A stretch of 64,000 nt of DNA from Simmondsia chinensis (lineage: Eukaryota; Streptophyta; Magnoliopsida; Caryophyllales; Simmondsiaceae). Both the position numbers and the translations under genes were made by a program. Under the pieces are notes generated by a model. The model was not told where the DNA came from, did not search any database, and worked only from the letters and a program-made list of their open reading frames with translations. Below, one piece after another: positions 55,151 through 64,000 of this stretch (its first letter is position 1; each line of letters opens with the position of its first letter). The stretch spans positions 19,415,036-19,479,035 of the forward strand of contig JAGTTD010000012.1 in NCBI GenBank assembly GCA_018398585.1, written 5' to 3'.

Positions 55151-57171
55151 TGTTAGGAATAGTGCCATGAAATCCAGATTTATTCTATTTATATTATTTT
55201 ATTAATAAATGAAATTGAAGTTCTGGTCATTTTCTTGTTAAATTTGTGTAAGCGAGCATTTATACTGCATGTGATTTTCTTTTTGGAAACATCCATGAGA
55301 TGGGTGTAGTCCTTAGATAGACTTGGAACAAATGGTATGGATTGTTGTTTGAAAGACTGGTAGTCGAAGACAAGTTTGGACCATTTGTACGCTAAGGCTT
55401 TAATATGAAACTTTAGATGACTTGTCTTGGTCATGTGGATGGTGATCCAAAAGTGTTAGGTTAGTGTGTTTGATAAGATTGGCACATTGAGTTGGACCAT
55501 GTGAGTTGCTTGTTTCTAGACTACTATAAGAAATAAGTGATTAATATTGTACTTTTTGAACAATAACTCTAAATCCTGAGAGTATTCTGGACTTGTGCAT
55601 TGAGCATTAGTTACTTTGGTGTACTATAAGTAAGGTCTGAACGCACGACTGAATTCCCACGTACACTGGGTAGCGGCGTGAACTGTGACAAGAATTAGGT
55701 ATTCAATAGAGAATCTACAGTCTCTTATGAGATACATATGTCCCCTTAGTTGATTCGCAAATATTTCAATAGTTCAGAATCTTTGGCCATAGTATTTCAA
55801 GCGTTTGACATTTGCAATTTATACTATGAATATGTTCAAATATAAATGAATTATTCAATGAAGGGCGAGTCGGTAACTAATGGAGAAGCTGTGAGAAGGA
55901 TAATGGTAGTGGTTATATTTATCCTTTATCATGGACATCTAATGGAGGGGTTGTTGTCATCAATACAATCTATTAGAGATATATCAAATAAATGGTTTAA
56001 GTCTGGAGTGTAGTGAGATTTATTTAGTGGAATTAAGTCTCATTAAATGGTAATTAAATTATTTTATAAGATGGTAAATTTAACTCATTTGGAGTTAGAT
56101 TTAAATTATCCCAGAGGTCCTTGCGCAAGCCTCTGTATTTATTGCCATTGAAAAAATATTAAATAATTCATGAGATGAATTATTTATCCTTGAGAAGGGT
56201 AAATTAATTTTGCCAAATATTATTATTCATGAGATGAATAAAATTAAAAATTAAAAAATAAAAATAATTTTAGAGAATTAAAATTCATAAGATGAATTTT
56301 TATATGTGGAAAAAAAAAGCAAAATAACCTGCATAGGGGTCAATTCGTGTGCTCACGGATCATCCAACCAGCACGCGACATGTGTCACGCACTGGCAGAC
56401 TGGGGGACCATCCGCTTGTGCATGGCCCAGCCAATCGCGGCCCGCCACGTGTCACGCTCAGATCAAAATAATCAGGCGCGTTTTCATTGCAAGGTAAAAC
56501 ATAGCGTTTGGACTTGGTTTGGTTATGAAACGATGCATTTTAATTTGAATTCTGCGAATCCCACATCGAAATTCCAGCTTGTTTTCACTCCGGTATACTA
56601 CTCTAAATAGAAGTACCTATTCCAAAGGTTTGGCATTTAATTCTGAAAATGTTTCGGAGACCTAATTGGAGAGAAAAATTTCCATTAAAATTTTTCTTTC
56701 CTAGTTTAATATTTTTCGGAGTCCACCCTCCGGGCAGCTAGAGGTCATTGCATAGAAGATCGCGGGGTCTTGGTTTTTGGTATTGTTTTGAAGATTATTA
56801 ATTTCATTTTGGTTTTCTTATTATTGTAGCAATTCCAGGTACATTTTATTTCCTTTTCTTTTAGTTTTCACTTTTCTATTTATTTACAGTATTCGTTATT
56901 ATGCCTGTTTAAGTTTATGTATTGTTATGAATATATTAGAGTAAAAAGCCTGTAGATCTAAATTAAGAATTTAGATTTATAGATTTTAATTATAAATTTA
57001 AATCTATAGATTTGAATTATGAATTTAAATCTATAGATTTGAATTATGAATTTAAATCTGTAGATTTAAAATTAAGAATTTTAAATCAACTCTAGGCTTA
57101 GAATTATGAATTAAATACGTTACGTTGTGTAAACTTTATAAAATTAGGGAGAATTTTTAAAATTCGTCCCA
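55151..57171 (+). repeat. LTR3: 3' LTR of copia B, followed by a PBS
   Basis: It starts TGTTAGGAATAGTGCC and ends GTCCCAACA. It follows a polypurine tract, so it is a 3' LTR, but a PBS-like GGTATTAGAGC and block copy 3 follow it, so it also has the context of a 5' LTR. It is longer than the other LTRs partly because of a 27-bp tandem repeat at 57001-57081. Confidence 0.85.
57001..57081 (+). repeat. 27-bp tandem repeat in LTR3
   Basis: Units at 57001-57027, 57028-57054 and 57055-57081 read AATCTATAGATTTGAATTAT plus GAATTTA. A diverged half unit precedes them. Each unit has the palindrome AATCTATAGATT. Confidence 0.82.
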
Positions 57172-57410
57172 ACAACCGGTATTAGAGCAAAGGGATTTAT
57201 ATAGATAACCCTATTCCCCGGGAACTCTCACACATGAGGTGTCACGAAGTATGACTCTCCGACTGGGGGCTTAGGTAGAGAGAAGAGTCATCTACTGTAA
57301 GTATTCTAATAGGTGCCTACTTTTGTGACCATAGTTGAGAAATGTAAACTCAATAGTCGGCATCAGAGTTTATTTTTCCAACAAAAGTTGCTTTCCCAAC
57401 ACTTAAATCT
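57172..57410 (+). repeat. Copy 3 of the LTR/PBS-bounded block
   Basis: ACCGGTATTAGAGC leads into the same block as at 50628 (GAGGTGTCACGAAG and GCTTAGGTAGAGAGAAGAGT), ending in TTTCCCAAC at 57410, where the inverted copia C begins. Confidence 0.82.
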
Positions 57411-57975
57411 AGCTCCAAATGGGTTAAATTAACCACCTCATGAAATAATTTAATTACCAGTTAATGAGACTTAATTCTACTAAATAAATCTCACGGCACA
57501 CCAGACTTAACCCATTTATTCAATATCTCCATAATAGACTGTATTGATGACAACAACCCCTCCACTAAATGTCCATGACGAAGTATAAGAATAACTACTA
57601 CCATTATCCTTCTCACAGCTTCTCCATTAGCTACCGGCTCGCCTTTCATTGAATAGTTTATTTATACTGCAACATATTCATAGTATAAATTTCAAATGTC
57701 AAACACTTGGAATACTTTGACCAAATTTTCCTAACTATTCAAATATTTGCGAATCAACTAAGGGGACATGTATATCTTATAAGAGACTATAGATTCCCTA
57801 TTGAATAACTGATTATTGTCACACTTCACGCCGCTACCTAGTGTTTGTGGGAATTTAGTCATGCGTTTAGACCTTACTTATAGTACGCTAAAGTAACTAA
57901 CGCTCCATACATAAGTCCAGAATACCCTCAGGATTTAGAGTTGTCGTTCAAACATTAAAACATGAGTCACTTATC
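57411..57975 (-). repeat. Inverted LTR U3 fragment of copia C
   Basis: It aligns in reverse with about 55535-56100 of LTR3 (GGTCTAAACGCATGACTAAATTCCC on the minus strand is similar to the region at 55635). It lacks both LTR ends. Confidence 0.78.
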
Positions 57976-59070
57976 TTCAAAAATGTCCAACTTATTTCTC
58001 ATTAGGTAAACAAGTCCATGCTTTGAGTAATCATCACTAAATATGATTAAGTGCTCATACCCACATCTTGCCCGAACATGCATTAGTCCACATACATCTA
58101 TGTGACCTGCTCATGCAAGTCACCAACCCTATTGCCTTTACTCTTAAAGTCAGACTTGGTCATCTCTGCTTCTTTACAAGATTTGTAGACTAGTGATGAC
58201 CTCAAGTCCATAGCCTATATTAGTCTATCTTTCACTAGTCTTTGGATCCTGTTCGAACTAGTGTGACCTAAGCGTTGGTGCCATGTGTAGGCATTATTCC
58301 TTTCAGGGTGTTTTTATTTTAGAAGATTAAACAAGTGAACTTGTGTTAGATTCATTTAAACAAATATGAAAGTTTTGATCAATAAATAACATGAATAAAC
58401 CATTTATACATGTATATTTTGCAAATTTATTTCTTGTATTAAAAGGTTCATAATCAAAATCAAATGAATAACAATTATTCATAAAACGAGATACATAAAT
58501 CAAATTCCTGTGCAGAGTAGCTACAAATAAACAATCTTTTAAAATTAACAACTCTAGCACTAAAGACTAAGCTAACATCTCCTACACTTAAGACCACTGC
58601 TCTTGTATTGTCCCTAACCATCAGGTGCAGCTCCCATCATTCAGCCTTTTGGTTAGCCTGAGCCCATGTAGCAAATTACAGGCATGGTCAGTTGAACCTG
58701 AGTCTACCACTAGGAACCCAGTGGACCCTCAACTGTGCATGGCTCAACTAAGTGAGATATCAACATATGTTCATCAGAAGGACTAGTAGTCTTTATAAGA
58801 AGAGAAGCTAAGTACTTAGTGCATTTTTTTTCATCTAGTGGCCAATCTACCCGTAAAAGAAACACATTCCTTTTACCGACCTTTTTATGGACTTCGTTGC
58901 TATAATAGCAACCCTGCCCTTTCCTTTCTTTCCAGTAGGTCCCTTGTGAGTAATAACTAAGTCCAACTTGATTTTTCTAGACAAAGTAATTTGGTCCAAT
59001 GAGTTCATTATGCATTAGTAATCAAGTGAAGTTCATCAGTCGTATCCATTTCAAAATACTGTAAATGCAA
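57976..59070 (-). pseudogene. Copia C gag-protease-pre-integrase remnants
   Basis: Gag starts near 59070, breaks off at about 58945 and resumes at TGGAAAGAAAGGAAAGGGC near the knuckle, then a protease region (VVDSGSTDHACNLLHGLRLT) and CLFVATLHRNLIYVSRFMNN, WHQRLGHTSSNRIQRLVKDR (pre-integrase) and the integrase start IFSDDYSKHGLVYLMRNK. The protease keeps DSGST, unlike copia B. Multiple stops occur. Confidence 0.75.
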
Positions 59071-59149
59071 ACATTCGTGTAACTGTCTAACAAGAGTCAT
59101 ATATAATGTAATGATATCTATTTTTTCAATTTAGCATACACAATAAGTC

Positions 59150-59490
59150 TGTTATGAATCAAGGTCAATCTTGATTTATAACCTAAGTAAATTGAAGAAG
59201 TAGAGTTGAGATGAGAAGAGAAATAGTGATATTGAGATGAGAAAGTGAGAATTAGGGTTGAGAGATAGAAGTAACAATTTTCATTCATCACATATGATTA
59301 TTACAATCTAGTTCAACCTATTTATACTAAGGAGAACAATGGTGGTTACTTGCACTTAGACATGAGCTAACCGACATTACAAATAGCTAGCCGCCAAAAT
59401 GGACTTAAACTGACTTAACTAACTTTGGACTCGACTTTCTTGCGCTTATTCTAAACAAAGCCAAACAACAATTCAAACAATTCAGTAACA
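59150..59490 (-). repeat. 3' LTR of the chromodomain-type element
   Basis: On the minus strand it reads TGTTACTGAATTG to TTGATTCATAACA, 341 bp. TATAAATA lies at 59319-59326 on the minus strand. Confidence 0.85.
59319..59326 (-). promoter_or_regulatory. TATA box of the chromodomain-type element LTR
   Basis: TTAGTATAAATAGGTTG on the minus strand, near the middle of the LTR. Confidence 0.7.
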
Positions 59491-59508
59491 ACCAACCCCC
59501 CTCCAACC
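59491..59508 (-). other. Polypurine tract of the chromodomain-type element
   Basis: The minus strand reads GGTTGGAGGGGGGTTGGT directly before the LTR start, an almost pure purine tract with Ts. Confidence 0.8.
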
Positions 59509-59517
59509 ATTCTTGTC

Positions 59518-59886
59518 TTAAGAATGGATGTGAGGAAACTGGGAACGAAGAAAGGGCAACACTTCCCAAGTAGCTTGGATAGGATCCAGATTGCTCCATT
59601 GAACCAATACTTCTTGCTTCTGATTCCCTTGCTGCTGAATGACTCGTGACTGCAAAATGCATTCAGGCTGTAGAATTAACATACCCTGCGAGGTTGCTTG
59701 TGGTTGTTTTGCAGCAATGACAATGCTATCTGACACAAACCTTTTAAGCAAGGATACATGGAAAGTAGGATGCACTGATGAGTTAGACGGTAGATCTAAG
59801 CGATAAGCAACCCTTCCAATCCTATCTAACACCTTGTAAGGCCCAAAAAATTGAGCACTGAGTTTAACATTCTTGCACACAGCCAA
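59518..59886 (-). pseudogene. Integrase C-terminus with chromodomain-like end
   Basis: KLSAQFFGPYKVLDRIGRVA and YRLDLPSNSSVHPTFHVSLL are the conserved GPY/F module. The last 45 residues have VIQQQGNQKQEVLVQWSNLD and PIQATWEVLPFLRSQFPHIH, the short chromodomain-like module that directs integration in chromoviruses. The frame is intact to its natural stop 10 bp before the polypurine tract, but it begins after a break. Confidence 0.88.
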
Positions 59887-60770
59887 GGAAGACTATCTGT
59901 ATGGTTGGAGCTTCAAAAGGACCAAATCTCCAATCTCAAAGGGCTTCTCAGATTATTTCTTGTCTGCAAAATACTTCGTACGAGCCTGGGCTACCTTAAA
60001 TTATCCTTGAGTTGTTGTATCAGCTGTTTCCTTTGCTCTAACAACTTATTTACCTCAGTTACTTACGACGCCATTCCCTGGAACAGCATTGGAGCTGGTG
60101 GATCGTACCCATGCAAAGCTTTGAATGGTGTTGTTGCAAGAGTCGTATGGTGATGAGTGTTATTCCAAAACTCCGCAAGAGAAAGCCACTTGTGCCAATT
60201 CCTAAGATGAGTAAACATCATGCTCCTCAAATATTGCTTAACACATTGGTTGATCCTCTCAGTCTAACCATCCGATTGAGGATGATAAGAAGAACTCATA
60301 GCCAAGGTAGTACCCAAAAACAAGAAGGGCTAACTCCAAAAATTGCTTGTGAATAGCCTATCATTGTGAGGTAGCCCATGGAGCTTGTAAATATGGTCAA
60401 GGAAGAGTTTAACCAACCTTTCAGCTGTAATTGGATGACTAAAGCAAAAAAGTAATTGTATTTCGTGAACCTATCAACAATCACCCAAATGACCTCTTTT
60501 CCTTCAGATTTAGGCAACCCCTTAATTAAATCCATGCTAATGTGTTGCCAAGCCTGATCTAGTATGGGTAATGGCTGCAATAGACCTTAATAGGGACGAT
60601 GCTGAATCTTGGTTCTTTGACAAACTTCACACTGTTGGATCAAATCATGAATTTCCCTCTTCAAACCAGGTCAATGGAAGTACTGCTGCAGCCTCTGATA
60701 GGTCCCTTTGATGCCCGAATGACCTCCCCAAGCTGAGCTATGGGATGCCAATATGACCTGCTTCCTTAAT
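59887..60770 (-). pseudogene. Integrase core of the chromodomain-type element
   Basis: The zinc-binding module is readable across frames: GGHSGIKGTYQRLQQYF and CEVCQRTKIQHRP. The core has [18 protein letters not shown] (first Asp), [16 protein letters not shown], the KLHGLPHND region (second Asp) and, further left, SSSYHPQSDG-type sequence and the segment with the catalytic Glu near 60270-60240, which is altered by stops. About five stops interrupt it. Confidence 0.8.
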
Positions 60771-60772
60771 CC

Positions 60773-61102
60773 TTAACCAGAACCCACATAAATCTTTCCC
60801 TTAACTCGAATCACCCCTTGCAAGGCAGTGATTTTAGATCCAACACTTGTATTCCCTTGGACCAATTGAGATGTAATAAGCTCTTGAGTAAAAGAGTCCT
60901 CATCATAGGACTTGATTACTTCCAACATCCAAAAAGGCAAGACCTCCGACAGAGCTGCACAATCAGCCCCCTTAACCTCCTCTACTCTTCTTGACAAAGC
61001 ATTAGCTGCGCTGTTGTCTTTACCCTTCTTGTACTAAATTGTATAGTGCAGTCCCAACATCTTCATGAGCCCCTTCCTTTGCACCCTGGTACTGATTCTC
61101 TA
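60773..61102 (-). pseudogene. RNase H to integrase linker
   Basis: YKKGKDNSAANALSRRVEEV (end of RNase H, near 61035-60975) is followed by ADCAALSEVLPFWMLEVIKS and a charged segment. This is the usual linker in the lineage. Confidence 0.65.
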
Positions 61103-61672
61103 CTATAACAGGTGTTTCAAGCTTTGGTGATTAGTTCTAATTATGAAATGGTGCCCATCCAAATAATCTCGCCACTTCTGGATTGCTAACAGTATGGTCA
61201 AGTACTCTTTCTCATATATCGATAGCCCTTGATTTCTAGGACTTAAAGCTTGGCTCAAATACACCAATGGCATGCCTTTTTGTGATAGCTTTGCCCTAAT
61301 ATGCTTGCTGCTAGCATTAGTCTCCAAAATAAAGGGCTGAGTAAAATATGGCAGTGCAAGAACAGGTGTAGCATTCATTACCTCCTTGAGCAATTCAAAA
61401 GCTTCCTCTGCTTGGTTGTTCCACTTGAAAGCATCCTTCTTCAACAACTCAGTCAAGGGTCTTGCAATGGCTCCATGTCCAGCTATGAATTTTCTGTAAT
61501 AACTTGTCAACTTAAGGAACCCATGCAGCTGCTTGAGGGTCTTAGGTATTGGCCATTCTTTCATAGCTTGGACTTTACTCATGTCAGTAGCTACATCCTT
61601 GTCAGAAATAATGTGGCCAAGATACTCCACTTGCCTCTTTACAAATGAACATTTGGAGAGTTTAGCATACAA
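61103..61672 (-). pseudogene. RT thumb/connection and RNase H
   Basis: KCSFVKRQVEYLGHIISDKD, LKQLHGFLKLTSYYRKFIAG and WNNQAEEAFELLKEVM lead into RNase H with FILETNASSKHIRAKLSQKG, SIYEKEYLTILLAIQKWRDY and FIIRTNHQSLKHLL. The catalytic Asp residues of the RNase H (normally ETDAS and RTDH) read ETNAS and RTNH, so two acids are changed to Asn. Confidence 0.87.
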
Positions 61673-62148
61673 CTTGTTTTCCTCATGAGCTGAAAGATTG
61701 CCTCAAGATGGTTCAGGGGCACCTCCACGGATGGACTGTAAACTAATATGTCATTAAAGAATACCATAAAAAATTTCCCGAGGAATGGCTTGAACATTGA
61801 ATTCATCAATGCCTGAAATGTAGCTGGAGCATTAGACAGTCCAAAAGGCATGACCAAGAACTCGTAATGGCCATGATGTGTGCGAAAAGCTGTCGTGTAT
61901 ATGTCATCCTCCTTAACCCTGATTTGATAATAGCCTTGCCTTAAGTCCAGCTATGAGAAAAATTTATATCCTTGAAGCTCATTCAACAAATCATCGATGA
62001 TTGGAATGGGGAATTTGTCCTTTACTGTCATTGAATTCAATTGCCTGTAGTCTATACACATTCTGGATGTTCTATCCTTCTTCTTGACTAATATAACAGG
62101 CGAGGAAAAATGACTTTGGCTGTGTTTGATGAATCTAGTCTTCAACAA
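61639..62148 (-). pseudogene. Reverse transcriptase of the chromodomain-type element
   Basis: FSSPVILVKKKDRTSRMCID, YRQLNSMTVKDKFPIPIIDD, a broken LDLRQGYYQIRV block around 61920, and VMPFGLSNAPATFQALMN are followed by FFMVFFNDILVYSPS, where the active site has Asn for the first Asp (FFND for FFDD). A stop near 61950 splits the domain. Asp to Asn changes here and in RNase H could come from G-to-A type mutation. Confidence 0.87.
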
Positions 62149-62435
62149 GTCCTTAACTTGGTGCTCAATTTCACTGTTTTAAGAATGTGGATATCTATAG
62201 GGTCGAATATTCACTGGATCAGACCCTTCTTTCAAAGGAATGGCATGATCAAACACCCTTTGAGGAGGTAGGACAACAGGCTACTCAAACACATCTTGGC
62301 ACTACAATAGTAGGGAGTTAACAGCTGGGTCAGCCTTCAATTCTTGCTTGTCATCACAAGCACTGATGGAGTGAAGCTGCCCCACCCATTGACAGTCCTT
62401 CTTCCTAAATAGTACTTCCAATTATCTCCCACTTA
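62149..62435 (-). other. RT N-terminal region, degraded
   Basis: Short pieces such as FDHAIPLKEGSDPVNIRPYR (readable between 62260 and 62190) mark the RT N-terminus. The rest has several stops and no clear homology. Confidence 0.55.
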
Positions 62436-62855
62436 TCATTTGCAATTGCCCCTATTTATGCTTTGCAACTTCACGGATTGGCCACCTCTCTCAAAGGAGA
62501 TAGTCAATTGAGTGTAATCAAAGAGTAATGGCCTTACGGTCTTCATCCAATCAACTCCTAAGACCATATCACACCCTTCTAACCTCAACACTCTGAAATC
62601 AAATTCATATTCTTGACCCTGCATCAACCACTTGAAATTCTTGCATTTGGTATGAGTCAGGATGGCGTTTCCATCAGCCACAGTCAATGCTAATGGTGTG
62701 GTTTTGATCATCTCATGCCCAACCATTCTTACAATCTTTGGGTCAATGAAACTATGCGTGCTTCCGCTGTCAATGAGTATCAGCAAGGACTTATTTCGTG
62801 ATTCCCCCTTGATTCTGATCATATTATGTGTGCCATTCCCCGTCAAAGCCAGCAC
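62436..62855 (-). pseudogene. Protease of the chromodomain-type element
   Basis: GTHNMIRIKGESRNKSLLIL leads to the active site IDSGSTHSFIDPKI (intact DSGST), then LALTVADGNAILTHTKCKNF and GCDMVLGVDWMKTVRPLLFD. This is a complete retropepsin fold of typical length. Confidence 0.88.
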
Positions 62856-62989
62856 AGAAATCTCTGTGTCATCATCCTCCAGTTCAACATCTTACCATCC
62901 ATACTGTAATGCATCATTTCCCACTATTACTTCCTCACATTCTTCCTCCTCAGCATCACACCCCAAAGAAGACATCAAATACTTGGGAT

Positions 62990-63046
62990 CGCACTTGTGG
63001 CCAAGGAAATACCGTTGGTAACATTTGAAGCAAAGCCTCTGAAACC
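62990..63046 (-). pseudogene. Gag zinc knuckle of the chromodomain-type element
   Basis: The minus strand reads CFKCYQRYFLGHKC after RRFQRL, the C.KC...Y.PGH.C variant knuckle found in this lineage, between gag and protease. Confidence 0.75.
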
Positions 63047-63061
63047 TCCTTTCTTCAATGC

Positions 63062-64000
63062 TCAAGGGTTTGGTATTACCAACAGCCGTAGGTCACGCTG
63101 GGGGTCCTCCAAACTGCAAATTTTTGGCTTTAGGAACTTCAATCGAGACCAGAACTGTTTTCTCAACATTTTTTTTGCCTTTGTATAGGCTTGTAACAAG
63201 GAGGTAGGTTCAAATGCCTTAACCATATGCTTCACCTTGGACTTTGGCCCGCTGATGAAGCTGGAAATGTAATACTCTTCAGTTGTATCTGGATAAGCTG
63301 CCAACATCCTTGCTCTTAGGTCCTCAAACCTTGACATATACTCCTTCACAGAGGAAGTTTGTACTAACTTGTTGAAGTTGTCAACATCATCACTGGTGTC
63401 CTTATCTCCATATCGCACGCATAACTCCTTTTCAAATTTGGGCCAAATAATCAGAGGTTTAATTCGTATGAGGCTGTAATACTAGGATTCCATTTCCCCC
63501 TTCAAATAAATAGCTGCAATTTCCACCTTCTCTGATTCAGGAATGTAGTAAAATTGAAAATATCTCTCACATTTCCTGATCTAAGGCTGAGGCAAAGTGC
63601 CATTAAATGTTTCCAGCTGAATTCGAGGTTGTCTATTGCCATGCCCCCTGAAATTAGCTGAGGTCTCCACATTGCTCACATGACTTTGAATGACCATCGG
63701 AGGTGGTGCTATATTACGCATTCTATCAATCTAACTAGCAGGCAGCAGTGGTCCTGAATTTGGTAATTGTTGTCCTTGCATCCGCACGTCAATTCCTCCA
63801 ATCGTCAATTCCTCCAATTGTTCTTCAATTCCACCAATTTGTTGAGATTGTCTTTCAAACTTTTGATTTAAGTTCATCTGGCCCTACTGGAGCAACAACA
63901 TCATACTCTCCATCTGCTGACTCAATCGATCATACTGATCATCATGTCCATTTCTAACCTCTATTCTCTCCTCAGCTCCTGACACCACAGCAGCATATGT
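63062..64000 (-). pseudogene. Gag of the chromodomain-type element, start outside window
   Basis: NFNKLVQTSSVKEYMSRFED and YISSFISGPKSKVKHMVKAF are retrotrans_gag blocks, with a Pro/Gln/Asn-rich upstream part. Stops near 63419, 63480, 63582 and 63732 break the frame. The start codon and 5' LTR lie right of the window. Confidence 0.8.

Larger units (their letters stand above)
57411..59149 (-). mobile_element. Copia element C, inverted and internally deleted
   Basis: On the minus strand it reads from the leader (59149) through a gag start, a zinc-knuckle/protease region, pre-integrase and the integrase start, then jumps at about 57970 into LTR U3 sequence that ends at 57411. Gag is joined internally at about 58940. 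RT, RNase H and most of integrase are absent. Its right side is cut by insertion of the Ty3 element at 59150. Confidence 0.78.
59150..64000 (-). mobile_element. Chromodomain-type Ty3/gypsy retrotransposon, 5' end outside window
   Basis: On the minus strand the order is gag (64000 down to 63062), zinc knuckle, protease, RT, RNase H, integrase with a chromodomain-like end, polypurine tract and a 341-bp 3' LTR. Short LTRs and the C-terminal chromodomain-like VQWSN..P..ATWE segment point to a chromovirus, perhaps Reina-like. It sits in the leader of copia C; AAGTC at 59145-59149 should be one target copy. Confidence 0.88.

Noticed and set aside
57001..57081. CRISPR-like array
   Set aside because: Contiguous AT-rich tandem units without unique spacers in plant nuclear DNA.

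Overview
This window is nuclear DNA of a flowering plant. The evidence is LTR retrotransposons of plant-specific lineages (Athila, Tat, Sirevirus-like and chromodomain Ty3), plant L1-type LINEs with DUF4283-like or RRM ORF1s and zf-RVT tails, an RTE LINE, a SINE headed by angiosperm 5S rRNA, and one plant-type NYN/LOTUS gene. The species cannot be named from the sequence; nothing points to a grass.

Layout. 1-5808: an Athila-type element on the minus strand, cut by the left window edge, with one complete 1420-bp LTR. 5809-6006: a LINE 3' tail with poly(A). About 6640-12524: the only convincing host gene, an intronless 517-codon reading frame (NYN nuclease-fold domain plus two LOTUS/OST-HTH domains), probably with 5' UTR introns that hold a 5S-derived SINE. 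13484-15240: a LINE-like element with ORF1 only. 15731-16260: a hAT-like MITE. 16597-25070 and 45632-46975: the two halves of an old Tat-type Ty3 element, split by a copia element (A, 25071-45631). Copia A itself contains an RTE LINE inside its 5' LTR, an L1-type LINE (about 29270-35385) and a Sirevirus-like copia (about 35386-41092, minus strand). 46976-49774: non-coding DNA with homopolymer runs and an LTR-like stretch. 49775-59149: a rearranged cluster of relatives of copia A, with copy B on the plus strand, copy C inverted, and head-to-head leader/LTR junctions. 59150-64000: a chromodomain-type Ty3 element on the minus strand with a 341-bp LTR, cut by the right window edge.

All transposon genes carry stops, frameshifts or lost catalytic residues, so the window is a nested retrotransposon graveyard beside a single gene. 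The most unusual signals are non-coding. First, the untranslated leader of copia B holds an array of paired mini-hairpins with GAG, GAA or AAA loops, with wobble and one compensatory change, also present in reduced form in copia A. Second, a chimeric SINE joins a 5S rRNA head to the 3' tail of an RTE LINE family that is itself present 17 kb away. Third, a module of about 240 bp, bounded by copies of the copia LTR end and primer-binding site, occurs three times, each at an LTR/leader junction. Fourth, copies B and C carry internal deletions with short shared sequences at several breakpoints, which remove integrase.
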